A DNA stretch of 64,000 bases from Volucribacter psittacicida (GTDB taxonomy: Bacteria > Pseudomonadota > Gammaproteobacteria > Enterobacterales > Pasteurellaceae), in contig NZ_SMFT01000001.1 of NCBI RefSeq assembly GCF_004339025.1, positions 484,050-548,049 of the forward strand. Direction: 5' to 3'. Under the pieces are notes generated by a model that had not been told where the DNA came from, searched no databases, and saw only the letters and a list, made by a program, of their open reading frames with translations. The translations under genes and the position numbers were made by a program. Positions 28,013 to 36,638 of the stretch are shown piece by piece. Position 1 is the stretch's first letter. The number at the start of each line of letters is the position of its first letter.

Positions 28013-28798
28013 ATGTTTGATATTCTTTTTCCTGCTTGGCTCACAGGAATTGCACTTTCCTGTATTACAGCCCCCTTAGGTGCATTTGTGGTATGGCGAA
28101 AAATGGCTTATTTTGGCGATACCCTCGCCCATTCCGCATTACTAGGCGTGGCGCTTGGGATCTTTCTACAAATCAATCCCTATATTGCCATTCTTATACT
28201 GGTACTCCTTTTAGCGATCATTATGGTATGGTTAGAAAACCATAACCAATACTCCGTTGACACCATACTGGGGATTATTGCTCATAGTTGTCTATCGCTA
28301 GGCGTAGTAACTGTGGGATTATTACAAAATGTGCGTATTGATCTTATGGCGTACTTATTTGGCGATTTACTGGCGATTAACTCCCAAGATCTCCTGTATA
28401 TTGGCTTAGGGGTATTATTGGTGTTTGCCATTTTACTTTATTATTGGAATACCCTTATTGCCGTTACCGTCAGCCCTGAATTAGCACAAGTTGAAGGTAT
28501 CAACATCAAAAAAATGCAAATTATCCTTATGTTACTTACCGCCCTCACCATCGCATTGAGTATGAAATTTGTTGGGGCGTTAATTATTACCTCTTTACTT
28601 ATTATTCCAGCTGCCACAGCACGGCGTTTTGCAAATACACCAGAAAAAATGGCAAGTATTGCCATTCTTATCAGTATGTTATCTGTTTCTATGGGGCTAC
28701 TTCTCTCCGCATGGTATGATACCGCCGCAGGCCCCTCAGTGGTTATTAGTGCCGCGTTGCTTTTTATATTATCCCTAATCAAAAAACCACAATACTAA
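28013..28798 (+). CDS. znuB: Zinc ABC transporter permease ZnuB
   Basis: A 261-residue inner-membrane permease of the ABC-3 family, with about eight spans. Its start ATG is 2 bp past the znuC stop, so the two are co-translated. Family features include the early [20 protein letters not shown] loop and the [13 protein letters not shown] segment near residue 200. It forms the zinc channel with ZnuC and needs a periplasmic ZnuA encoded elsewhere. A good terminator lies 65 bp downstream. Confidence 0.95.
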   Translation: MFDILFPAWLTGIALSCITAPLGAFVVWRKMAYFGDTLAHSALLGVALGIFLQINPYIAILILVLLLAIIMVWLENHNQYSVDTILGIIAHSCLSLGVVTVGLLQNVRIDLMAYLFGDLLAINSQDLLYIGLGVLLVFAILLYYWNTLIAVTVSPELAQVEGINIKKMQIILMLLTALTIALSMKFVGALIITSLLIIPAATARRFANTPEKMASIAILISMLSVSMGLLLSAWYDTAAGPSVVISAALLFILSLIKKPQY

Positions 28799-28862
28799 CA
28801 CTTGCTTAATTATATAATAAAATATATAATGATTTCGCTATTAACAGATAGCATTACCACAC

Positions 28863-28901
28863 TAGCTATAATTCAACCCCCATGAATTATAGCTATTTTT
28901 A
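28863..28901 (+). terminator. Terminator of znuCB
   Basis: TAGCTATAATTCA (28863-28875) pairs perfectly with TGAATTATAGCTA (28883-28895) around a 7-base loop, followed by T5. Confidence 0.8.
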
Positions 28902-29073
28902 TACTAAACTCGATTTTATTAAATTCTCTATATTATGTATTCTAATGTTCATAAAAAATGGGAAATATGACAAAAACAATATATTTATAGCCATTGTATA
29001 AATCCATTTTTCTACAACAGAGAGGAAATCTTAGCCATTTAGCTCTAAACTAAAAAGCTAAGATTTAGAATAC

Positions 29074-29544
29074 TTAGTTTAACCTAATTAATTTTAGCTT
29101 TTGATCATCACTAAGATCATTAATAGAAAGAATATTTAAGGCTTGTTGATTAAAATCAGCATAGGCTTCTGTTGGCAATTTATACATTGCACCAGTTAAA
29201 GGATCAATAACTAATAGTCCAAGTAATCCACCAAAAATAATATTACCAAAATACCATCCATCTAATGATGCATTTAATGTAATAGTTTGTATTTCTTTTG
29301 CATTTTTCTTAAACTCAATAGTATATTGTTCTGCTTTAAAATACCCTGCCCCAGCTTCTAATTCTATACTATCAGGTGTAACGCCTTCAGCAATCTGTTC
29401 CCCGGCTCGGTTTGTAATACTATACGCAATACCTTCAGGATTAGAATTAATGGATACAGGGTATTGATGTTTACTGACAATTGTCGCACACCCCGTAGTC
29501 AGTAACACAGTAGAAAGCAACGAGATTTTAAAAAGATTTTTCAT
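29074..29544 (-). CDS. Outer-envelope lipoprotein with PEGA-like fold
   Basis: A 156-residue lipoprotein. I start at ATG 29544 (AGGGA upstream), giving a clean signal MKNLFKISLLSTVLLTTGC with lipidated Cys19; an upstream frame to 29577 breaks this. The mature part resembles PEGA-type beta proteins (PVSINSNPEGIAYSITNRAG, EAGAGYFKAEQYTIEF). A glycine-rich hydrophobic segment (NIIFGGLLGLLVIDPLTGAM) follows. Function unknown; such proteins are often envelope- or phage-resistance-linked. It is divergent from an XRE regulator. An imperfect hairpin lies past its end near 29030-29063. Confidence 0.75.
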   Translation of the reverse strand: MKNLFKISLLSTVLLTTGCATIVSKHQYPVSINSNPEGIAYSITNRAGEQIAEGVTPDSIELEAGAGYFKAEQYTIEFKKNAKEIQTITLNASLDGWYFGNIIFGGLLGLLVIDPLTGAMYKLPTEAYADFNQQALNILSINDLSDDQKLKLIRLN

Positions 29545-29695
29545 AGATTTTCCCTTATAATGTATAATAAAACGCACGAAGTTATGTAAATAACCGCAAA
29601 GAATTATAATCTATGAAAATTGCTTTTATCCAGTAACTAAGAGCGCAAAAACCAACCGAATTTTACCTGAAAAAAACGCTAGAAGTGAGACTATC

Positions 29696-30088
29696 ATGAA
29701 TATTAATGAAAAAATCAAAACATTGCGTAAAGTGCACCACTTAACCCAAGAAGATATGGCTAATAAAATGGGAATGTCTGTAAGTGGCTATGCCAAAATT
29801 GAGCGTGGCGAAACCCTATTACAATTAGATAGGTTAGAAAAAATTGCGCATATCTTTAATATGGATATTATTGAATTAATGAATACGAATGAAAAAAGTA
29901 TTATTTTCCAATTAAATGAAAACAGTAATTATAATAGCGCCAATTATTATGGTAATAGTGAAGACATTGCAAATGAATGTGAGAAATTAAAACTTATGCT
30001 ACAACATAAAGAAGAATTACTAAAACAAAAAGAACAAGAACTACAAACACTTAAAGATATTATTACTTTGTTAAAACAACAGAATTAG
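29696..30088 (+). CDS. XRE-family regulator with C-terminal coiled coil
   Basis: A 130-residue regulator. The N-terminal helix-turn-helix covers about residues 4-60 (KIKTLRKVHHLTQEDMANKM, MSVSGYAKIERGETLLQ). A linker rich in Asn/Tyr follows, then a coiled coil (about 97-130, repeated KEELLKQKEQEL) that probably mediates oligomerisation. It lies 11 bp before apeM in the same direction, so it is likely the first gene of the aryl-polyene-type operon and may control it. The E. coli ape cluster has no such gene that I know of. Confidence 0.75.
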   Translation: MNINEKIKTLRKVHHLTQEDMANKMGMSVSGYAKIERGETLLQLDRLEKIAHIFNMDIIELMNTNEKSIIFQLNENSNYNSANYYGNSEDIANECEKLKLMLQHKEELLKQKEQELQTLKDIITLLKQQN

Positions 30089-30099
30089 AAAATAAAATA

Positions 30100-32400
30100 A
30101 TGTCAAAACATACCGCACTTCGCTGTTTATATTCTATTTTTTTACTGATTAATTTAGGCTTATTGGCTTTATTTATTTTTCAAGGAAATTGGTTACAAAC
30201 TGATCTGCAAGCTGTTTTACCTCAGGATAAAACTTGGTCAAGAATACAACAACTTGCGGATAAACAACAAGAAGCGAAGTTAAATCGTCAAGTCATTGCA
30301 TTGATTGGTGGTATTAATGATGAACAACAAGTATTACATTTAATAGAACAAATTAGCCAACAATGGCAACAATCGGGTTTATTCAGTCAGGTCAATGGTA
30401 TTTATCAACCTAATATTGAGCAATTACAGCAACAAGCAAAAGAGTTAGCTATTGCAACTTTACCTGTACAAATACGTCAACAGTTACAAAACGATCCTGC
30501 TCAATATTTTAATGAATATGCTCAACGGCTCGCTAACCCCTTTGCGGGTTATTCATTACTCCCATTAAGTCAGGATTGGTTGGGTTTTAGCCAGTTTGTC
30601 TTGCAACAATCGCAAGGGCAATCTCCTGTCCAATGGAATCCAACTTCGGGCTTATTGTATGTAATGCAAGAAAATAAGCTATGGGGTTTACTAAGAGCAG
30701 AGCTGACAAACAGCAACAGTATCAATCCGCCTATTGAGTTATTATCTTTGCTTGAATCTTCTGAACATCTAGCACAACAGCAACAGGCACAACTGCTCGC
30801 TACGGGAGCAATGCTATTTTCCGCTCAAGCTAAACTGCAAGCCGAACAGGAAAGTCAGTGGCTTAGTTTATTAGGTATAAGTTTAACCCTATTCTTATTG
30901 CTAGGCGTTTTTCGTCATTGGCGAGTGCTTTGGTTATTTTTACCTATTTTCGCAGGGTTATTAATCGGTACCGTCTGCACCATTATGCTCTTCGGGCAAA
31001 TTCACTTACTTACCCTCGTCATTGGTACAAGTTTAATTGGATTATTACTTGATTACCCTGTTCACTGGCTCGCCTCCGCACTGGGTAATCGCCACTGGCA
31101 AGCCGAACATACGATGAAAAACTTGCGTTTTACTTTTATGCTAAGTTTATTAGTTACCTTATTAGGTTATATCACATTAGGATTTACCCATTTGCCTATT
31201 TTACAACAAACCGCTCTCTTTTCTTCGGTCGCATTAGTCATTGCTATTTTTACTACCCTCTGGTTACTTCCTGACCATTTTCGCCATTATTCTGCCCCCG
31301 CTCAACCTTTATTATTTTTCCCAACCAAACAAGTGCGGTGGTTTTTATCATTGTTTTTTTCTTGCCGTTTTTATCCAGTTAAAATTTTGGTAATGCTAGT
31401 ATTTATAGTAGGCGGACTAAACCAAACACAATGGCAAGATAATATTCGCCAATGGGTCAATTTATCTCCTCAATTACTTGCACAAGCCCAACAAATAAGA
31501 AAATTAACAGAAATCAATTTGAGCCAACAATATTTGCTATTAATTGCAGAAAATGATCAGCAATTATTAACTAAAGATGCTCTTTTAACTGAACAATTAA
31601 CCCAACTTCAACAACAAGGAAAGCTCAAACATTTTCAATCCTTAAGTCAATGGTTTATTTCCGAATCACAACAAAAAGCGGTTATCCAGCAATTACAACA
31701 ACTTACCCCTAAAGACTATCAAATTCTCTCTGTCTTAAATATTCCCCTTGATGCCATAAGTCAATCTATTCAACAGCTTGCACAACAGCCAACCATTTCC
31801 TTATCCTCTGCTTTAGCCACTAATTTCGGGCAGGCTTGGCAACATTTATATTTAGGGGAAATTGCTCCTCATCAAGTTGCAGCAATAATTAAAATAGAGA
31901 ATGGTCAAGATCTTGCTTATTTGGCAAATCAACAAGATATTTTTTGGCAAGATAAAGCAAACCATATTAGTGAAATCTTTCAAATCACACGCAATCAAGC
32001 GGCTTGGTTAAAAATTATTTCCCTCGCATTAGCCAGTCTATTACTGGGTTACTTGTTTGGCATTAAACAAACAATAAAAATGCTAAGCGTGCCAATCTTC
32101 GCTATAATAGGCACTCTCGCCACCCTTGGTTGGCTACATTTACCAGTAAGTTTATTTGCAATGTTTGGATTATTACTCGTTTCTGCCATTACCCTTGATT
32201 ATACGGTCTATCTACAAACCGCAAAAGAACCTTTATTCAATAAAAAAATTGCAGTAACATTGGCAGCGACAACAACCTTTATCTCTTTTGCCTTATTAGC
32301 AACAAGCTCTACCCCAGTGGTGGCTAGCTTTGGTTTAACCGTAAGCCTTGGCATTATTTTTGGAATAATATTGACATTTATTTTGTGGCAGAAAAAATAA
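30100..32400 (+). CDS. apeM: MMPL/RND-type exporter, ApeM-like
   Basis: A 766-residue inner-membrane protein with the MMPL plan: an N-terminal span, a large periplasmic loop (about 35-250), a cluster of spans (about 252-400), a second loop, and a final span cluster from about 630. The segment IGTSLIGLLLDYPVHWLAS resembles the 'DY' motif of RND transporters, and ITLDYTVYLQTAKEP is its counterpart in the second half. In aryl polyene clusters ApeM is thought to move the polyene lipid across the envelope. The order of the five genes downstream (N-O-P-Q-R) supports this name. Gln-rich in its loops. Confidence 0.8.
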   Translation: MSKHTALRCLYSIFLLINLGLLALFIFQGNWLQTDLQAVLPQDKTWSRIQQLADKQQEAKLNRQVIALIGGINDEQQVLHLIEQISQQWQQSGLFSQVNGIYQPNIEQLQQQAKELAIATLPVQIRQQLQNDPAQYFNEYAQRLANPFAGYSLLPLSQDWLGFSQFVLQQSQGQSPVQWNPTSGLLYVMQENKLWGLLRAELTNSNSINPPIELLSLLESSEHLAQQQQAQLLATGAMLFSAQAKLQAEQESQWLSLLGISLTLFLLLGVFRHWRVLWLFLPIFAGLLIGTVCTIMLFGQIHLLTLVIGTSLIGLLLDYPVHWLASALGNRHWQAEHTMKNLRFTFMLSLLVTLLGYITLGFTHLPILQQTALFSSVALVIAIFTTLWLLPDHFRHYSAPAQPLLFFPTKQVRWFLSLFFSCRFYPVKILVMLVFIVGGLNQTQWQDNIRQWVNLSPQLLAQAQQIRKLTEINLSQQYLLLIAENDQQLLTKDALLTEQLTQLQQQGKLKHFQSLSQWFISESQQKAVIQQLQQLTPKDYQILSVLNIPLDAISQSIQQLAQQPTISLSSALATNFGQAWQHLYLGEIAPHQVAAIIKIENGQDLAYLANQQDIFWQDKANHISEIFQITRNQAAWLKIISLALASLLLGYLFGIKQTIKMLSVPIFAIIGTLATLGWLHLPVSLFAMFGLLLVSAITLDYTVYLQTAKEPLFNKKIAVTLAATTTFISFALLATSSTPVVASFGLTVSLGIIFGIILTFILWQKK

Positions 32401-32458
32401 AGTGCGGTGGATTTTGCAAAAGTTTTATCGATACTTTACATCATAATTAAGGGGAGTT

Positions 32459-32947
32459 ATGCGTACAATAAACTACTTTTTATTTCTTCTCAGCTTGATC
32501 TTAATGGGTTGTCAGGGTTTACCTCCTGTGGCAAATTTACCCTCACAACCGCAACAAATGTACTTATTCAAAGTAGAACAACTTGATCAATATAATCAAA
32601 TTACACAAACTAGCTTATTAACGTTGCAAATTGAGCCTGAGCAATGGCGTTGGATTATGAGCGATCCATTAGGCACACCTTTAGCCCGTTTACGCCTAAC
32701 TACAGCAGGTTGGCAAAATGATGGCTTTGCTCCACCCAATACGCAAGCTAAATGGTTATTTTCTGCATTGGCAACTGCTTTAAATCCACATAATCCGCCT
32801 TTTATTTTACCTGATATGCAATTTCAAGGAACATATCAACAATTTCAAATTGAACAAAAAGCAATGTGGAAAATTGAAGCTCAACCGCCTAAATACCAGC
32901 TTTTCTTAGCAGATCAAAGTATTTGGCATATAGAAAGATTAAAGTAG
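32459..32947 (+). CDS. apeN: DUF3261 lipoprotein, ApeN-like
   Basis: A 162-residue lipoprotein with signal MRTINYFLFLLSLILMGC (lipidated Cys18). It corresponds to the DUF3261 lipoprotein found right after the exporter in aryl polyene clusters, where a role in transfer to the outer membrane is inferred. The mature part has the repeated beta-strand look of LolB-like proteins (WRWIMSDPLGTPLARLRL; KWLFSALATALNPHNPP). Ribosome site AAGGGGAG lies just before the ATG. An uptake-sequence core lies between apeM and this gene. Confidence 0.75.
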   Translation: MRTINYFLFLLSLILMGCQGLPPVANLPSQPQQMYLFKVEQLDQYNQITQTSLLTLQIEPEQWRWIMSDPLGTPLARLRLTTAGWQNDGFAPPNTQAKWLFSALATALNPHNPPFILPDMQFQGTYQQFQIEQKAMWKIEAQPPKYQLFLADQSIWHIERLK

Positions 32948-32955
32948 AGGAAACA

Positions 32956-34173
32956 GTGAAAGTATTTTTAAACAAACCTGCCATATTAAGTAGTTTAGGC
33001 GAAGGCATTGCACAGCATATTCAATGGTTACTTAGCCACCGTTCCTCGCCTATTACTTTATCGAATACCCCTTTTCGCCGTTATCAACTAAACGGAAAAT
33101 CAGGTATGTTTGGCGAAGTAAACTCGCCACTGCGTGCTTTTGACAACCAATTATCCCCCCTCCATCGTAGCCGTAACAATCAATTATTATGGCATTGCCT
33201 AGCACAAATTGAAGATCAAATTGACGATGTCATAAACCAATTTGGTCAAGCCAGAGTAGCGGTAGTTATTGGTTCATCAACCACTGGGGTGGATGAAAAT
33301 ATTGACGTATTCAAAGCAGGGGCAATGTCTAATGATTGGTCAACACCTAGCTTTAAACAACAACAGCAATATTTTTCTGCCCCTGCGGATTTTGTTGCCG
33401 CTCAATATGGTTTAACAGGCTTATGTTATAGTGTTTCTACTGCTTGTACTTCTGGAGCAAAAGCCTTAATGACCGCAGCACGATTACTCAAAAATGATCT
33501 CTGTGATGCGGTTATTTGTGGTGGTGTAGACAGCCTATCGCCCTTGACAATCAGTGGGTTTGCCTCATTGTCTGTTCTCTCAGCTCAACAAACTAATCCT
33601 TTTTCTATTAACCGAGCAGGGATTAATCTCGGTGAAGGCTCAGCAATCTTTGTCATGACCAAAGAACCCTTACAAAATGATGCCATTGAATTATTAGGTT
33701 ATGGGGCAAGTAGTGATGCCTATCATATGTCCTCACCACACCCTGAGGGCGAAGGTGCAATAGCTGCTATGCAACAAGCATTAGCCAATGCACAATTATC
33801 AGCAGAACAAATTGGTTGGGTCAACTTACATGGCACAGGCACATTACATAATGACAAAATGGAAAGCCTTGCAGTTGCCAAGGTACTAGGGACTGAAGTG
33901 CCTTGTACATCAACCAAGCCTTATACAGGACATACCCTCGCCGCGGCAGGCGCTATTGAAGCTGCAATATTATGGGGAATAATTAGCCAACAATACAATC
34001 CTCAAGGACAGATCCCTGCTCAATTATGGGATAAACAGCGAGATCCTGAACTACCTGCGATTAACTTGACTGATCATCATCAATACTGGGCAAATTCCCC
34101 TCGCATAGGTTTAAGTAATTCTTTTGCTTTCGGTGGCAATAATGCCGTATTAATTTTGGGGGAATCAGTATGA
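32956..34173 (+). CDS. apeO: Beta-ketoacyl-ACP synthase, ApeO-like
   Basis: A 405-residue FabF/KS-type condensing enzyme. I choose GTG 32956 (MKVFLNKPAIL) with AGAGGAAA just upstream; an ATG at 32923 overlaps apeN and has no ribosome site. The Cys-His-His triad is complete: Cys164 in VSTACTSGA, His in NLHGTGTLHND and His in YTGHTLAAAGAIE. It would elongate the polyene chain on an ACP, but no ACP gene is in this window. It overlaps apeP by 4 bp (ATGA). Confidence 0.85.
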   Translation: MKVFLNKPAILSSLGEGIAQHIQWLLSHRSSPITLSNTPFRRYQLNGKSGMFGEVNSPLRAFDNQLSPLHRSRNNQLLWHCLAQIEDQIDDVINQFGQARVAVVIGSSTTGVDENIDVFKAGAMSNDWSTPSFKQQQQYFSAPADFVAAQYGLTGLCYSVSTACTSGAKALMTAARLLKNDLCDAVICGGVDSLSPLTISGFASLSVLSAQQTNPFSINRAGINLGEGSAIFVMTKEPLQNDAIELLGYGASSDAYHMSSPHPEGEGAIAAMQQALANAQLSAEQIGWVNLHGTGTLHNDKMESLAVAKVLGTEVPCTSTKPYTGHTLAAAGAIEAAILWGIISQQYNPQGQIPAQLWDKQRDPELPAINLTDHHQYWANSPRIGLSNSFAFGGNNAVLILGESV

Positions 34174-34637
34174 TAGATTTAACTTGCCCTATTACACATA
34201 TTGCTCCACTTATTCCCCATAGTGGCGAAATGATTTTATTAGATCGTATTCTTGATTTTAGTGAGGATCATCTTATTGCCGAAGCTGAAATTCGTCCAGA
34301 TCATATCTTACTCAAAAATAATCAACTTACCGCATTAGCTGGCGCAGAAATTATGGCACAAGGTATTGCTGCTTGGGGTGGTTGTAAAGCAATTTTGGCT
34401 AACCGCCCTATTGGACTTGGTTTTTGGTTAGGTTCACGCAAATTAACCTTACATCGTGATTACATTGCCATAGGCACATTACTCAAAATTCAGATTAAAA
34501 TGTCTATTGAAGACAGCACAGGTTTTGGTGTATTTGACTGCCAATTAATCGATCAAAGCAATGATGAAGTGATTATTGAGGGCATACTTAATGTACTTAG
34601 CCCTCCGCAACCAGAGAGAGAAACACAAAATGACTAA
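34170..34637 (+). CDS. apeP: 3-hydroxyacyl-ACP dehydratase (hotdog), ApeP-like
   Basis: A 155-residue single-hotdog protein. It has the opening IAPLIPHSGEMILLDRIL, similar to the PHR(G)xMLLLD of FabZ-like ApeP/ApeI dehydratases. The central helix LAGAEIMAQGIAAWGG has a Glu at the family catalytic position, and the C-terminal strands carry GFGVFDCQLID. It would remove water from 3-hydroxyacyl-ACP to build the conjugated double bonds. It overlaps apeO by 4 bp and apeQ by 8 bp, so the three are translationally coupled. Confidence 0.8.
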   Translation: MIDLTCPITHIAPLIPHSGEMILLDRILDFSEDHLIAEAEIRPDHILLKNNQLTALAGAEIMAQGIAAWGGCKAILANRPIGLGFWLGSRKLTLHRDYIAIGTLLKIQIKMSIEDSTGFGVFDCQLIDQSNDEVIIEGILNVLSPPQPERETQND

Positions 34638-35358
34638 AACAGTGCTTATCACGGGATCAAATCGTGGTATTGGTAAAGCCATTGCCTTACAATTAGCCCG
34701 TTCAGGTTTTGATATTGTTGTTCATTGCCGTCAAGGCACACAACAGGCTCAAGCAGTTATTGAGCAAATCAAAGCATTAGGGCAACAAGCAAGATTATTA
34801 CAATTTGATGTGAGTGATCGTCAAGATACTGCCAATAAACTCAATGAAGATATTGAACAATACGGTGCCTATTATGGCGTAGTACTGAATGCAGGATTAA
34901 CTCGGGATAATGCCTTTCCTGCTTTGAGCGACAATGATTGGGATAGTGTATTACGTACCAATTTAGACGGCTTTTATCATGTTTTACATCCTATTATTAT
35001 GCCAATGATTAGACGACGTAAAGCTGGTAGAATTGTGTGTATTACCTCAGTATCTGGCTTAATCGGTAATCGTGGGCAGGTCAATTATAGTGCCTCCAAA
35101 GCAGGGATTATTGGAGCAGCAAAAGCATTGGCGGTTGAGTTAGCTAAACGCAAAATTACGGTAAACTGTGTTGCGCCAGGATTAATTGATACCGATATTA
35201 TTGATGAAAATGTCCCTGTGGAAGAGATTCTTAAAACAATCCCAATGCAACGCATGGGTAGCCCAGAAGAGGTTGCACATACGGTGGATTTTCTTATGCA
35301 CGAGAATGCCGCCTACATTACTCGCCAAATCATCTCCGTTAATGGCGGTTTATGCTAA
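34630..35358 (+). CDS. apeQ: 3-oxoacyl-ACP reductase, ApeQ-like
   Basis: A 242-residue short-chain dehydrogenase that reduces 3-oxoacyl-ACP with NADPH. The dinucleotide site TGSNRGIG (residues 8-15), NAGLTRD, and the catalytic Ser, Tyr and Lys in SVSGLIGNRGQVNYSASKAG are all there. I start at ATG 34630 within the overlap ATGACTAA with apeP; an upstream frame from 34576 lies wholly inside apeP. FabG itself is similar, but position between dehydratase and synthase genes points to ApeQ. Confidence 0.85.
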   Translation: MTKTVLITGSNRGIGKAIALQLARSGFDIVVHCRQGTQQAQAVIEQIKALGQQARLLQFDVSDRQDTANKLNEDIEQYGAYYGVVLNAGLTRDNAFPALSDNDWDSVLRTNLDGFYHVLHPIIMPMIRRRKAGRIVCITSVSGLIGNRGQVNYSASKAGIIGAAKALAVELAKRKITVNCVAPGLIDTDIIDENVPVEEILKTIPMQRMGSPEEVAHTVDFLMHENAAYITRQIISVNGGLC

Positions 35359-35368
35359 GGAATAAAAA

Positions 35369-36601
35369 ATGAAACGTGTAGTCATTACAGGTATTGGCGG
35401 TATTACCGCCTTTGGTAATCATTGGCAAAGCATTAAAACCGCTTTTCAAGCCAAGAAAAATGCAGTAAAAGCCATGCAATGGGATAATTTACCCGAGCTT
35501 GAAGCAAAACTTGCCGCCCCAATCTCCAATTATCAACCACCAACACATTGGACACGCAAACAATTACGCAGTATGGGAAAGGTTTCACAACTTTGTGTTG
35601 ATGCAGCAGAACGTGCGTTACAACAGGCTGGTTTGTGGATTGATAATCATATAGATCCACAATTATGCGATGGCAGAATGGGGGTTGCTTGTGGTTCATC
35701 TACAGGAAGCACACAGGACACCAGAGATGTAGGCCTAATGATGTCCGGTTTAGACAATAACTTTAATGCCAATACCTATATCCGTATGATGCCACATACC
35801 ACTGCGGCTAATCTAGGTATTTTTTTCGGCTTAACAGGAAGAATTATTCCTACCTCAAGTGCTTGTTCATCAGGCAGTCAGGGGATTGGTTATGCCTATG
35901 AAGCCATTAAATATGGTCTTATCCCAATGATGTTAGCTGGTGGCGGTGAAGAGTTTTGTCCCTCAGAAGTTTATGTTTTTGACTCATTATATGCCGCCAG
36001 TCGCAATAATAATCACCCAAACCAAACACCACGTCCCTATGACCGAGATCGTGATGGCTTAGTGATTGGTGAAGGAGCTTGTATGTTTGTCTTAGAAGAG
36101 CTAGAACACGCTCTAGCAAGGAATGCCCCTATTATTGCAGAAATTGTTGGCTATGGAGCAAATAGCGATGGAGCCCATGTTACACGCCCACAAAAAGAAA
36201 CCATGCAAACCTGTATGGCGCTTGCCCTAAAAGACGCTGACTTAACCCACTCACAAATAGGCTATGTCAATGGTCATGGTACTGCCACAGAACAAGGCGA
36301 TATTGCCGAAACCTTAGCGACTGAAGCGTTATTTGGCAAAATAGCCATTAGCTCGCAAAAAAGTTATTTAGGTCATACCCTTGGTGCTTGCGGTGCATTA
36401 GAATCTTGGTTTTCCATTGAAATGATGCGAGATAATTGGTTTGCACCAACATTGAATCTTGATAATATTGATCCTCGTTGCGGGCAACTGGATTATATTC
36501 AATATGAAGGACGAACCATTTATACCGATTATGTTATGAACAATAACTTTGCTTTTGGTGGGGTAAATACTTCATTAATTTTTAAACGCTGGCAAGGCTA
36601 A
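35369..36601 (+). CDS. apeR: Beta-ketoacyl-ACP synthase, ApeR-like
   Basis: A 410-residue condensing enzyme with a complete triad: Cys166 in SSACSSGSQG, His in NGHGTATEQGD and His in YLGHTLGACGALE. It is the last gene of the group M-N-O-P-Q-R. ApeR in E. coli is a ketosynthase of the same set. Ribosome site AAGGAAT is just upstream. A terminator follows directly. The chain-length-factor-like partner ApeC and the ACPs are not in the window. Confidence 0.85.
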   Translation: MKRVVITGIGGITAFGNHWQSIKTAFQAKKNAVKAMQWDNLPELEAKLAAPISNYQPPTHWTRKQLRSMGKVSQLCVDAAERALQQAGLWIDNHIDPQLCDGRMGVACGSSTGSTQDTRDVGLMMSGLDNNFNANTYIRMMPHTTAANLGIFFGLTGRIIPTSSACSSGSQGIGYAYEAIKYGLIPMMLAGGGEEFCPSEVYVFDSLYAASRNNNHPNQTPRPYDRDRDGLVIGEGACMFVLEELEHALARNAPIIAEIVGYGANSDGAHVTRPQKETMQTCMALALKDADLTHSQIGYVNGHGTATEQGDIAETLATEALFGKIAISSQKSYLGHTLGACGALESWFSIEMMRDNWFAPTLNLDNIDPRCGQLDYIQYEGRTIYTDYVMNNNFAFGGVNTSLIFKRWQG

Positions 36602-36607
36602 CTTTTT

Positions 36608-36635
36608 GCACACAGGCTACTACCTGTGTGCTTTT
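36608..36635 (+). terminator. Terminator of the ape-type operon
   Basis: GCACACAGG (36608-36616) and CCTGTGTGC (36623-36631) with a 6-base loop, then TTTTC. It starts 6 bp after apeR. The reverse reading has no T run. Confidence 0.75.
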
Positions 36636-36638
36636 CAC

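Noticed and set aside
29030-29063. Terminator of the PEGA-like lipoprotein gene
   Set aside because: TCTTAGC and GCTAAGA pair over a long loop and lack a clean T run on the minus strand; mentioned only in the gene entry.
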